DNA of 64,000 nt. Origin: CAWGMT01 sp963823675 (GTDB lineage Bacteria; Planctomycetota; Planctomycetia; Isosphaerales; Isosphaeraceae). Below the pieces are notes generated by a model. That model was given only the letters and a program-made list of their open reading frames with translations. It was not told the origin of the DNA and did no database searches. The DNA lies in assembly GCA_963823675.1 (NCBI GenBank), contig CAWGMT010000013.1:248001-312000 (forward strand). The letters are read 5' to 3'. A program made the translations under genes and the position numbers. Shown piece after piece: positions 29,455-39,700 of this stretch. The first letter of the stretch is position 1. Each line of letters begins with the position of its first letter.

Positions 29455-30222
29455 ATGCTGACGGCTCTGATTGTCGAAGATGAACCCGAAGCCAACAAAC
29501 TACTCTCCTTGCTGGTCCAACTTCAGGGGTACCGGACCGAATCCGCCTACAACGGCGCGGAGGCGCTCGAAAAGGTCCGCGCAACCTCGCCCGACGTCGT
29601 CTTCCTCGACCTGATGCTTCCCGACATCGACGGCTACGACATCTGCAGGCAGCTCAAGACGCCCAATCCTGGTCCCGCCATTCCCGTCATCATCGTCACG
29701 GCCCGCCTGGCCGCCGAGAACCGGATCGAGAGCTTCGCCGCCGGTGCCGATGATTACGTCCCGAAACCGTACACGCCTGACCAGATTTTCGAAGCCCTCG
29801 ATCAAGCCAGCGCATGGAAAGAGATGATCGACGAGCCCGAGGTCGGGGGCCGGGTGCCGGTCGATGGGCGGGACGACGGCGAGACCTTGCGCGTGTTGTC
29901 TGGGCTCCGCAACCTGCTCGCAGCGCGCACTTCTCTCGTGCCTCACGAAATCGATCTCATCAGCAAGGCCATCCACTCGATCTGGGCAAGCACTCATCAA
30001 TGGGCGCGACGTCACCAGCGAGATCGGCCGGCCTTCCTGGCCTATTCGCTCACACACGCGCGATTGACGCTGACGGTCCGCGACGAGGGAGGATGGCTTT
30101 CCCAGGCGGCCGAGATCCAGAAAGACCTGTCGAGCACCCTGGACGCCGAGATTTTTGACGAGATCACCGTGGATGAGCTCACCAACTCGCTCACGTTGAT
30201 CAAACGACTGGTTGGCCCGTGA
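29455..30222 (+). CDS. Response regulator with unknown output domain
   Basis: Intact, 255 residues. The receiver domain (residues ~1-120) has LIVEDEPEANKLL, VVFLDLMLPDIDGYDIC (phospho-acceptor Asp) and ADDYVPKPYTPDQIF. The second half (residues ~140-255) contains LRNLLAARTSLVPHEIDLIS and FLAYSLTHARLTLTVRDEGG. It does not look like a helix-turn-helix; a distant HATPase or phosphotransfer relation is possible. It follows the kinase at 88 bases. Confidence 0.85.
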   Translation: MLTALIVEDEPEANKLLSLLVQLQGYRTESAYNGAEALEKVRATSPDVVFLDLMLPDIDGYDICRQLKTPNPGPAIPVIIVTARLAAENRIESFAAGADDYVPKPYTPDQIFEALDQASAWKEMIDEPEVGGRVPVDGRDDGETLRVLSGLRNLLAARTSLVPHEIDLISKAIHSIWASTHQWARRHQRDRPAFLAYSLTHARLTLTVRDEGGWLSQAAEIQKDLSSTLDAEIFDEITVDELTNSLTLIKRLVGP

Positions 30223-30243
30223 TCGGAAGTGCAGGCGCCTTGC

Positions 30244-31275
30244 ATGACCTCTTCCCCAGGTTCGGATCTTCGCGCGGGCAAGCCCACTGCCGCCCTTGGC
30301 CTCGACGAAGCCGATTTGGCCCTGATTCTCGCCTTCCGGGCCTGGGACGGTCTGGGCGCGCGAATCCAGTCCGCCCTGAGTCGGGAAGTCGCGCCTGACG
30401 ACGACGGCACGGATCGCTGGCATCAGCTCGACGCATCGTGGGCAGGGAGGCTCCGCACTGCTCGGGACGGCGATCACGCAGCCGTGCTCTCTCTCGCCCC
30501 GGAGGCAGCGATCCAGCGGCTCCGTCGAATGCATCAGGCGGCGATCCGCGTCGACCTGAATCGAGTTCATCCGACCTGGTGCGTTCGCGCGCTCAAGGAG
30601 GAATCTCCAACCGTTCAGCGGCTTGTCGCCGCTCATGCTCCTCTGCACTTGCGCACCGCCATCCGGATCGGGCTGTCACTCGCCGCCGACGATCTGGCCG
30701 GCGAGCGCCCTGTTGACCCCGACGTACTGGGCTGGGCGCTCGCGCTCTGGACCGAACGGCTCGTTGGCGGAGACCCGGCACGAACGGACGATCCCGCCGC
30801 GATCGCGGTCCTTTGCCGCCTTTCGCCGCGCTCGGGATATGCGATTTGCCGTCTCGCCGGTCAGATCAAGTGCGGAATCGGCGGCCAGCCGCCAGTCGAG
30901 GGACGCCCAAGCGCGGCGCAGCGCGCATGCGCGACATGGTTACTCGAGTACTCGAGCGCAGCCGATCCTCGGTTTCTCGACCAGGTGTCACGCGACATTC
31001 AGTCGAAGGCCCTGGCCAGGGTGCCTGGCCGGTATCTTGCCGCCCGGCTTGGTGTTGCCACTTTGGCCCGGCTGCTGGCCGATTGCGAGCCGTTCCGGCT
31101 GCGCTGGGCGTTGCAGCACTGGCCGTACCCGATTGCCAAGCTCATCCGCTCGTTGATGCCTGCCCCGGCGCAACGGCCCGCTTGGCTCTCGCACGGGGAA
31201 AGGCTAATCTTGAAAACGGCCTGGGATCGACTCAACCTGGAAGGCAGGCTGGCACTGCCCTGGCCGGATTCGTGA
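30244..31275 (+). CDS. Unknown protein next to a FliM/SctQ-like gene
   Basis: Intact, 343 residues, no membrane helices, helix-rich. Recognisable stretches are IQRLRRMHQAAIRVDLNRVH, PTWCVRALKEESPTVQRLVA and LEYSSAADPRFLDQVS. The pattern VHPTWCVRALKEESPTVQR recalls the armadillo-like repeats of motor-switch FliG proteins, but I cannot assign it. It is placed directly before a SpoA-domain protein (24-base gap), which suggests a partner in the same complex. A role in a type III-like or switch-like apparatus is only an inference. Confidence 0.65.
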   Translation: MTSSPGSDLRAGKPTAALGLDEADLALILAFRAWDGLGARIQSALSREVAPDDDGTDRWHQLDASWAGRLRTARDGDHAAVLSLAPEAAIQRLRRMHQAAIRVDLNRVHPTWCVRALKEESPTVQRLVAAHAPLHLRTAIRIGLSLAADDLAGERPVDPDVLGWALALWTERLVGGDPARTDDPAAIAVLCRLSPRSGYAICRLAGQIKCGIGGQPPVEGRPSAAQRACATWLLEYSSAADPRFLDQVSRDIQSKALARVPGRYLAARLGVATLARLLADCEPFRLRWALQHWPYPIAKLIRSLMPAPAQRPAWLSHGERLILKTAWDRLNLEGRLALPWPDS

Positions 31276-31299
31276 TGGGAAGTCGGGGAGTCTTCTGAG

Positions 31300-32630
31300 T
31301 TGGGTCGGGAACCGCAGACGATTGACCGGGATCCGCGGCAAGTAGCCGGGCCGAGTGCGCGCGAGCAGCCGGTCCATGACTCCGATCCGTTCGGCTCGCT
31401 GCCGCGGATGACCCTCCGCCAGGTCCGGCTCGAACGGCTGCTGGAGGGGTGGACGCCGGATGGCCGGCTTCCCGCTGCGCTGCGCTGGTTCAACGAATTG
31501 ACGGGCACGCCTCTTGTACTGATGCGGCCCGAGGTCGTCTGGCGCGCCTCGGGATTGCAACGCCCCAGCCTCGTCGTGCAACTGACCACGCCTAAGCTCG
31601 GCACGAAACTCGCCGTCGGGATCGAGATCCCGCTCGCCCATGCGATTGTCGACCGCATGCTCGGTTTCGACCGGTCCTTCGGCGAAAGCCGGCTTCAGCT
31701 CACGCCCGTCGAGTGGGGAATCGGCACCTTTCTCGCTCTCCGCGTGCTCGACTCGCTCGCGGGTTTCGCGGCACAAGCTGCGGGCGGCGCTCCCTCGGTC
31801 GAGGGTTCGCTCGAACCGCGGGATTTGACCGTCAACCGCGTCGGCCCTGATCCCTTTGACCCGGCGGGCTTAGGGGCGATCGTGACGGTTCGCTGGACCG
31901 TCCCCCTGGGCGACGTGACCGCGGCCGTGCGAATCTGGTTGCCCGAGTCCGTGGTCTCGCTCTGGACGGCTTCATTCGCTGGTTATCCGGCGGCTAGGTG
32001 CGAAACGGTGCCCCGAGATACCGGCCCGAGCCCGTCGAGTGGCCCCGACCGGCGCGTGCCGCGGGCCGAGCTGGCCGGCGCTGGCGCGCCGTGGCGGGGC
32101 AAGTGCTGATGCCCCGGGGGCTCGCAAGGCTGCGCGTCGGAGGCGTGTTGCCGATTTCCGGCTCGCAACTGACGGGCACCGCCGCCAGCCCGGCCGGGAC
32201 CGTCGAACTGGTCATGGACCTGGACAATCAACCGGGTGGGTTCCACATGCCCGCGTGCCCCGTCGCCGATTCGGCTGCCCGCCTGCTGCGCATCGATGCT
32301 CGACCGATCTACCAAACTCGCGCCCGCGACCCGGTCGCCGGGACTATCCATGAAGGCCCACGCATGAATCAGCCAACCCCTGCCACCAACCCGCCGGCCG
32401 CCGCGCCCACTGCCCCGCTCGATGTGCCAGTCACGCTGACCGTGGAGCTGGGCCGGCTCAACCTGACTGTAACCCAGTTGGCCGACCTCAAGCCGGGCGA
32501 TGTCGTCGAGCTCGGCCGCAACAGCCGCGCCCCGGTCGAGCTCACGTCAAACGGCCGCATGGTCGCCCGCGGCGAGTTGATCTTGATCGACACCGACCTT
32601 GGCGTGCGGGTGACGAGCGTGTTTCTTTGA
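31300..32630 (+). CDS. FliM/FliN or SctQ-like SpoA-domain protein, one frameshift
   Basis: Start TTG at 31300 (GGAG about 10 bases before). The first half has TLRQVRLERLLEGWTPDGRL, LVVQLTTPKLGTKLAVGIEI and RMLGFDRSFGESRLQLTPV. The frame breaks between ~31975 and 32090. The second part carries two SpoA-like domains: GQVLMPRGLARLRVGGVLPI with VELVMDLDNQPGGFH, and the C-terminal VPVTLTVELGRLNLTVTQLA, then DLKPGDVVELGRNSRAPVE and ILIDTDLGVRV. Two SpoA domains in one protein is typical of SctQ/HrcQ of type III secretion or of FliM-FliN fusions at the C ring. No other flagellar or secretion gene is visible in this window. Confidence 0.75.
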
Positions 32631-32654
32631 TGAGGCGAGGTCGTTAACCCGAAG

Positions 32655-32707
32655 CCAACGGCGACGGCGACGGTTCGAGCTAGCCCGGGGAACGCCGTCG
32701 CCGTTGG
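32655..32707. repeat. Long perfect hairpin, 15-base arms
   Basis: Arms CCAACGGCGACGGCG (32655-32669) and its exact complement (32693-32707) enclose a 23-base loop. It lies 24 bases after the SpoA gene and may serve as a terminator or REP. No T tract follows, so rho-independent termination is not clearly supported. Confidence 0.7.
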
Positions 32708-32733
32708 CGGCGGAGTAAACGCAATACCGTTCG

Positions 32734-33120
32734 TTAAGCGATAACTACTGTTGCCGCAAAGGGTCTTTTCGAAGGCGGTCGGCCTCGATGTGCGGGACGT
32801 TTTTTGTTGAACTTGGACATCTTGCGTTCGACCACTCGCGGGTTGACAGGGTCGCGGCGCGGTTCGATGCGTTTCTGGCCCATCTCCTCCAGCAGCAGGT
32901 GATACCAGTGTTCCAAACGCACAGGTGTCGAACTGTCGCACTCCGGCAGGCGCGCTTGCGGAATGTGCAGACAACCGGTGAACGACAACCGGTCTACATC
33001 GACGTGTTCTTTTTTGGCAGCCTCCGCCATCAGCGCCCGCACCACGTAGTGGGCCAGCGACAGGGCATCCAACTCCTGAATGACTCCCTCGGGCGTCTGG
33101 CTGCGCAAGTCACCACCCAA
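32734..33120 (-). pseudogene. IS4-type transposase, C-terminal fragment
   Basis: The sequence LRSQTPEGVIQELDALSLAH, VVRALMAEAAKKEHVDVDRL, then WYHLLLEEMGQKRIEPRRDP and VNPRVVERKMSKFNKKRP is the end of an IS4-type transposase. The catalytic part (first two Asp) and most of the protein are missing. The same segment, diverged, lies at 34195-34391 (minus), so this copy is one arm of a direct repeat. Confidence 0.75.
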
Positions 33121-33253
33121 GGTTACAGGAGGCTATGACTCGCGGTAAGACGAACGGTCTTGCGTTTACAGCGGACTTGTTCCATTGAATATTGGATTTT
33201 GGCGTGAGTATACCCGCACGTGCGGCACCGTTAAATCGATCGGGGATTATTGA

Positions 33254-33664
33254 TTGTCGCTTGCCGATGACGAAGGTGAACTGGAAGAATCTATCCCGGG
33301 CCCGGTTAGACGGGCTTCAGAGATTCGCTACCGCACTCGTACGGCGAAACAGGTAATCGACCAGGCAATCGCGGAGAACAGGCCCGGGGAACGCATCCTT
33401 TACGGATTCGCGGTCGTTTTAGTTGCCGGTGGTATGATTACGCTTATTGCTGGCTGACTGCGGAATCAAGGTCTGGTCGCAATTGCTGGCAGCATCGCAA
33501 GTACCCTTTTCCTTCCGGCAATACATGAGGCGAGGCAGGTTCGCAGAGAGAACATCGCAATCCGTCTTCTTGAGTCGCCGCTCAGCATGGCCGAAACTTC
33601 GCATGACGCGGCTGCTGCTCTGAAAGATTTCTTCGTCCATACGTTCATATCGAAAAGGACTTAG
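33254..33664 (+). CDS. Two-TM protein A of a small cassette, one frameshift
   Basis: TTG at 33254 opens the frame: LADDEGELEESIPGPV, RASEIRYRTRTAKQVIDQAI and GERILYGFAVVLVAGGMITL. The frame changes near 33455. The next frame continues with GLVAIAGSIASTLFLPAIHE, ARQVRRENIAIRLLESPLSM and ALKDFFVHTFISKRT, stop at 33664. Two membrane helices flank a short turn, with a charged helix on each side. Nine bases separate it from protein B. A resemblance to membrane domains associated with TRADD-N/effector proteins is an impression only. Confidence 0.55.
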
Positions 33665-33672
33665 AGGTCCCC

Positions 33673-34155
33673 ATGTTTGGCCCCAAACACACCGTCGAAT
33701 CAGTTGGCAGCGAACCGGTCATCGGGCTCGAAGACGGAACCGTGATTCTGGACTCCGAGGAACCGACAGAAGCTGACCTCCTAAACTTCCAAAGGTCGAT
33801 GGCGATCGCTTCGGAGAAGTATCGGTCGAGAGCAACCAGGTTTCTGATCGCGACCACCATTGGCATTGTGTCGAGCATGACCGCCTCTGTGACAATGCTT
33901 TTTATAGATCCAAAGAGCCACTTGCAGCCATATAGCGGATGGGCGCTCACGCTCGTCGGGGGCGCGGTCTTCCTCCTTAGTATCACCGGTGCTCCTTTGT
34001 CTTTGGCGGGACTTGCGTTCACGTACACAGCGGGCAAGCGGGCGGCTGAACTGAGGACCTGTATCCGAATCATGAAGATTGCGGACAGAATCACGGCAAA
34101 ACGAATAATGCTTCGGGAAATCCCGCGGCTTCGAGAGAAGGAGCCGGTATTCTAA
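33673..34155 (+). CDS. Two-TM protein B of a small cassette
   Basis: Intact, 160 residues, with GAGG five bases upstream of ATG 33673. A charged N-terminus (VESVGSEPVIGLEDGTVIL, SEEPTEADLLNFQRSMAIA) leads to two membrane helices (FLIATTIGIVSSMTASVTML and WALTLVGGAVFLLSITGAPL). A basic C-terminal helix ends the protein. Topology matches protein A (helix-TM-TM-helix). The lower GC and the flanking transposase pieces suggest acquired DNA. Function unknown. Confidence 0.65.
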   Translation: MFGPKHTVESVGSEPVIGLEDGTVILDSEEPTEADLLNFQRSMAIASEKYRSRATRFLIATTIGIVSSMTASVTMLFIDPKSHLQPYSGWALTLVGGAVFLLSITGAPLSLAGLAFTYTAGKRAAELRTCIRIMKIADRITAKRIMLREIPRLREKEPVF

Positions 34156-34194
34156 GCCAATTGCCGCGGGTGGCTGTCCCGGTCCGTCACATTC

Positions 34195-34391
34195 CATATG
34201 CACAGGTGTCGAACTGTCGCACTCCGGCAGGCGCGCTTGCAGAATGTGCAGACAACCGGTGATCGACAACCGGTCCACATCGACGTCTTCTTTTTTGTCA
34301 GCCTCCGCCATCAGCGCCCGCACCACGCAGTGGGCCAGCGACAGGGCATTCAACTCCTGAATGACTCCCTCGGGCGTCTGGCTGCGCAAGT
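34195..34391 (-). pseudogene. IS4-type transposase fragment, second copy
   Basis: LRSQTPEGVIQELNALSLAH, CVVRALMAEADKKEDVDVDRL and SITGCLHILQARLPECDSST match the fragment at 32.9-33.1 kb almost residue for residue, with scattered differences. The copy ends abruptly at ~34195. Confidence 0.75.
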
Positions 34392-34520
34392 GGTTAGGCT
34401 TGCTGGGCCAAGGCGGATCTTGGTGGATTTTTTGTTCGTCAAAATCAAGAAGATGGGACTGTCCGGGCCTTCGACGAACGGTACTGCCCCTAAGCCGGAA
34501 AAGCAGCTCCCATATTCAGC

Positions 34521-36024
34521 TCACACGGGATAAACCACCTGAATTATCGTCTGGAGCCCCAGGGTCTGTAAACCCAGTAGGACGATCGATCCGCCCAGCG
34601 CGAGAGGCGCGGACCGGTGCGAGCCGCTCGTGAGCCGAACCCGCGGCGGCCAGAAGCGGCGGCATGAAGAGCATCCACAACCGCGCGACCTCGCCCATGT
34701 TCCGGCCGGTCCAGTTGACCAGCGCCAGCACCGAGAGCGCCGCCCAGAAAGAAATCGGAACCCTTCTTGGGTTCGAGAGGCCGAGCAGACACCACACGGC
34801 CGACGGCAACCCGATCGCGACGACAAGCTCGATGGGATTGGCCACGAGCCACAGGTGATACGTGCGCGGATATTCGTCGTAGAACCGGGCATGATGATGC
34901 AGGTTCCACATGCCGATCACGAAGGGATTGGCGCCGACGGCCGCGCAGCCGCCGAGGACGAGCGCGCCAAAGCCCACGCCCGTCGCCAGGATCAGGAGGC
35001 ATCGCATCCGCCATCCGACCGCGAATGTCAAACCGATCGTCATCCCGGCTATGAGCCCCACCGGCAAGAACGCCATCGTGTAAAAGATGCCAAAGGCCAT
35101 CGCCGAGCCCGCAGCGGCGGCCAGAAGGAGCGCTCCAGGGCGGGGACGACTTGCCCCGCCTTGCAGTCGAGCGGACCACGCCGTCAGGGCCAGGGCCAAT
35201 GTGGACAAGAAGGGATAGGCCGTATCGGCAACCGGTTGAAACAGGTTGGCGGCCGGCGCCAGCGGCCAGAGCGCGGCCGCAACCCAAGCCACCCTTGCCG
35301 GCAGGACCGAGCGCACCAGCAGGTAGAGCGGCAGCACGGTGCCGGCGCAGGCCAGGAGTGTCAGAAGCGCCGTCGCGTAGAGCGCGGCCCGCTCGGCCGG
35401 CAACAGCGGGCGGGGGTCGTCGGACCCGAAAATGCGAAACCCGGCTTCGACCGACGCTGGCATCACCTCGAGCAAGGCCTTGACCAGACCCGGATTCGTT
35501 TTCATGGTCTGAAGCAAGAAACACTGAGTCGCGATCAAACCCGGCGGATGGGTGCCGATGTGCAGCGAGTCTTGACTTCGTATCCAGCGGGGATACTCGG
35601 TCAGGAATTTCCAAGGATCGCCGGCCGCCTGCTCGCGGGCAACCTTGAAATAGCCCGTCAACGATGGCAGGTAGTTGACCGAAGCCCACTTGGTCAAGTC
35701 GTAGCCGGTGGCGGCGCCCGTGGGCACGATCACTTGAACGGCGATCGCCATGACGAACAACCCGCCTAACCAGGCCGGCTCGGTCCGCCGTGACGCACCG
35801 GTGCCCAGAGAATGCAACCCCCAGGCTGCGAACGAGGCATACGCGATGACCGCGACTGCCGCCAGGAACAGCCATTCCCAGGCCGGCCCGGCCCAGGCCG
35901 GCAAGCGCAGCCACTCCCATTCCCCGGGGATCCCCGCCGGCATGATTCCCGACCGCAAACCGAGCAACAGCCCGATCACGAGCGCCGCTTGAATCAGCAG
36001 AATCAGCCAGAGTCTCAATCGCAT
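34521..36024 (-). CDS. Polytopic membrane glycosyltransferase-like protein, one frameshift
   Basis: About 500 residues with ten or more membrane helices. The first extracytoplasmic loop is long and contains YLPSLTGYFKVAREQAAGDP and a LHIGTHPPGLIATQCFLLQT segment, a layout like that of GT39/GT83-type lipid-linked sugar transferases. The frame changes near 34610. The second frame gives the end LALGGSIVLLGLQTLGLQTI, stop at 34521. The donor and acceptor cannot be told from the sequence. It stands alone in this orientation. Confidence 0.65.
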
Positions 36025-36301
36025 GATGACGATCTTACTCAGTGTCGCGTGGACAAGGGAACTCCTTTGCGGGACGGAGCGATCGGTTACGATTGCGGAT
36101 CGGGCGTGGTCTCATCGTGAAGGTGGCACCGCGGCAATTGCTCGCCTAGCAACCTGCGGCGGTGTTCCGAAGAACGGCCGAACCCCCATCCACGACCCGG
36201 CGCAGGGAACGGTGTGAGGAACCGATTCGCGTCCCGCGACGCCGCGATCCGAAACGAAAAAACGATCCCGCCAGGAGCGACTTGTGTTCAGAGGTAGTGG
36301 C
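36025..36301. other. Short intergenic region
   Basis: Between the glycosyltransferase-like gene and the unknown minus-strand frame. I see no gene. Potential coding frames here lack a start with a ribosome binding site. Confidence 0.4.
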
Positions 36302-36737
36302 TCAGACCCAGCGCTTGACGGCCTCAAGCGTTGGCGGCCCCTTCATGAGCGCGAAAAGGTCCTTAAGTGCCTGTGCGCGGCTGGCGCCGGTGGGTGGTGA
36401 AGCCATGACCTCGTCGAGATTTGCGCGATCTGCGCCGCCACGCGCTTGAAAGTTCGGACGAGCGGCGTCATTGGGCGGCGTTCCACGCAGCCAAGAGCTC
36501 AGTCTTGAACGCGCTCAAACGCTGCTCGCGTGCGGCAAACTCATCGTCGGGGATTAGATCAAAGGCCGTGGGACAGGCAAGCCAGTGGTCGGAAGGGACC
36601 GCTTCCCGGTCGCACGGAAACCCGGACGCGATTAGTTTCGCTCCGAAATACCGTGTATCATTTGTGGATCGGTTGGCGACGGTCGCCGGCAGCTTGCCCG
36701 GTCTGCTGAGGTTTGCCGAAGCCTGCGCCCTGAGGGC
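36302..36737 (-). pseudogene. Unrecognised coding remnant upstream of the giant kinase
   Basis: On the minus strand a coherent sequence is readable: LSRPGKLPATVANRSTNDTR, YFGAKLIASGFPCDREAVPS, DHWLACPTAFDLIPDDEFAA, REQRLSAFKTELLAAWNAA. A frame change near 36470 leads to NDAARPNFQARGGADRANLD, EVMASPPTGASRAQALKDLF, ALMKGPPTLEAVKRWV and stop at 36302. No start is present: an in-frame TGA precedes it near 36738. The amino-acid make-up looks like real protein and the reading avoids stops, but I do not recognise the family. Probably the 3' end of a lost gene. Confidence 0.4.
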
Positions 36738-36744
36738 TCATGCG

Positions 36745-39700
36745 ATGGACGATCCCGAGAATCCGTCTTCGACGCAGGACTTACACGCCTCTCATGAGGA
36801 GGCGCAAGAGTCCTTCTCGCTGCTACATCCCACGAAAATCGGGCGTTACAACCTTCTGAGACGCCTGGGAAACGGTGGCTTCGGGCAGGTGTTTCTCGCT
36901 TACGACGAAGACCTCGAGCGCACGGTTGCCATCAAAGTTCCTCGACCCGAGCGAGTATCTTGCCCCGAGGACATCAAGGCTTATCTGAAGGAAGCCCGCA
37001 TCGTTGCCAACCTCGACCATCCCCATATCGTGCCAGTTCACGACGTGGGGCGCGCCGACGATGGTCTCTGCTTCGTCGTGTCCAGGTACATCGAGGGAAG
37101 CGACCTTGCTGTCCGAATCGAGGAAGCACGCCCTGGTTTTCACGAGTCGGCTGCGCTGGTTGCGACGGTCGCTGAAGCCCTTCATTATGCGCACACTCAT
37201 GGGTTGGTCCACCGGGACGTCAAGCCCGCCAATATTCTAATCGATGGCGCAGAGAAGGCGTTCGTTGTCGACTTCGGTCTTGCGCTTCGGGACGAGGATT
37301 TCGGCAGGGGTGGCGGGATCGCCGGTACCCCCTCCTATATGAGTCCCGAACAGGCCCGTGGCGAAGGACATCGAGTCGATGGCCGCTCCGACATCTTCAG
37401 TCTCGGGGTGGTGTTCTACGAGCTACTGACCGGGCGACGGCCCTTTATTTCCAACGCCCAGAACAAGGACGAAGCGCGCAACGAACTGCTGGACCTGATC
37501 GTCACGACCGAACCTCGGCCGCCACGCCAGATCGATGACACGATCCCCAAGGAACTGGAACGGATCTGCCAGAAGGCTCTCTCGAAGCGGGCGTCGGAGC
37601 GGAACAACACCGCCAAGGACATGGCGGATGATCTGCGGGAGTTTCTCAAAACCGCCGGTGCCATTGTCGCACCTGCCACCCTTGCGGTTCCGGTTGCCAC
37701 GCCACCCGGCACCACGCAGGAAACGACACCGGTCCCATCGACCTCAAAGCAATCGGACTCAGATCAGAAAGCAATCAGGGTCGTCCCCAAAGGTCTCCGA
37801 TCCTTCGACGAGCAGGACGCCGACTTCTTCCTGGAATTACTGCCGGGACCGCGAGACCGGGAGGGTCTGCCCGACAGCATCCGGTTCTGGAAGGCGCTGA
37901 TTGAAAAGACCGATCCCGATAAGACCTTCCGGGTGGGACTGATCTACGGGCCCTCGGGTTGCGGCAAGTCGTCGCTCATGAAGGCGGGACTTCTGCCCCG
38001 GTTGCCGAGACATGTCCTTACGGTTTACATCGAGGCGACCCCGGCGGAGACCGAGTCCCGCCTTCTGAGGGCGTTGCGGAAAGCCTGTCCCGATCTGTCC
38101 CCTCAGAGGGGTTTGGTCGATTCCCTGATGGCGATCCGGCAAGGACGCGTGCTCCGATCCGGTCAGAAGGTTCTGCTGGTCCTGGACCAGTTCGAGCAGT
38201 GGCTCCATGCGAAACGGGGCGAGGAGAATACTCAACTGGTCGCCGCTCTTCGACAATGCGACGGTGAGCATTTGCAGGCGGTCGTGATGGTGCGGGATGA
38301 TTTCTGGATGGCGGCGACCCGGCTCATGACGGTACTGGAGGTCGAACTCATTCAGGGACAGAACACCGCTGCTGTTGATCTCTTCGACCCACGCCATGCC
38401 CGCAGAGTCTTGACCGCATTCGGGACCGCCTACGGAACCGTCCCGGAACGGACGGGTGCCATCTCCAGCGACCAGCACGCCTTTCTGGATCAAGCGATCG
38501 CCGAGCTCGCCCAGGATGGCAAGGTCATCTCGGTGCGGCTCGCCTTGTTCGCCGAGATGCTGAAGGGAAAGGCCTGGTCACTGGAGACCTTGCGGCAGGT
38601 CGGCGGCACCGAGGGGGTAGGCGTTACTTTTCTCGAAGAGACGTTCAGTTCCGCGCAGGCAAACCCCAGGCATCGCCTCCACCAGAGAGCGGCTCGAGCT
38701 GTCCTCAAAGCCCTGCTGCCCGAAACCGGCACGGACATCAAGGGGCAGATGCGGTCGGAAGGGGAACTAGAAGAAGCATCCGGTTATGCGACCCGACCCA
38801 GGGACTTTGCGGACTTGATGCACATTCTGGACGGCGAGCTTCGCCTCATCACGCCCACCGACCCGGAAGGGGTGGCGGGTGACGAGTGGCGGGTGGAGGG
38901 CGAACGCACTGGGAATCGACCGGGGATCGCTGATGGAGCCGTGAATCCCGCCACCCGCCACTCGCCACCCACCACCCGTTACTATCAGCTCACCCACGAC
39001 TACCTCGTCCACTCGCTGCGCGACTGGCTGACTCGGAAACAAAGGGAAACCCGCCGTGGCCGTGCGGAATTACGGCTCGCGGAGCGCTCGTCACTCTGGA
39101 ATACCAAACCCGAGAATCGCCATCTTCCGTCTCCACTGGAGTGGGCGAACATCCGGCTGCTGACCAGGAAGCGAGAGTGGTCAGAGGCGCAACGCAAGAT
39201 GATGAAACGGACGGCGCGGGTGCACGGTCTCAGGACGCTGGGATCAGTCATCTTGGTCTCGTTGATCACTTGGGGAGCGATCGAGGGTTGGGGCACACTG
39301 CGGGCCTCGGCTCTGGTGGACTCGCTCCAGAAAGTAGCAACACCAGACGTTCCTGCCATCGTCAAGCAACTCGCTAGCTACCGCCGCTGGGCTGATCGTC
39401 GATTGTTGGGTGCGATACGCAGTACCGATGATCAAAGTCGAGAATATCTGCATGCGAGCCTCGCCCTCCTCCCGGTTGATGCCACCCAGGTTGATTACCT
39501 CTTTGACCGCCTTACCAAAGCGACTCCCGGCGAGCTTCCGGTGCTGCGTGACGCCCTGAAAACGCACCGAACCAGCCTGACTCCCATGCTCTGGACCGTG
39601 CTGGAGTCGGCCAAACCAGGGGACATCAGCCTGCTTCCTACAGCGAGCGCCCTGGCAAGCTACGACCGGGATAACGCCAAGTGGGAAGCAGAATGCAGCA

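Noticed and set aside
32655..32707. Rho-independent terminator after the SpoA gene
   Set aside because: The stem is strong but no T-rich tract follows, so I list it only as a repeat hairpin.
34544..35920. A 458-residue frame overlapping the polytopic membrane gene
   Set aside because: It lies in another frame of the same strand and has no hydrophobic pattern. The membrane protein is far more coherent.
36421..36744. Extension of the giant kinase by 108 residues upstream
   Set aside because: That part has no conserved sequence, overlaps a coherent minus-strand frame, and the ATG at 36745 has a ribosome binding site.
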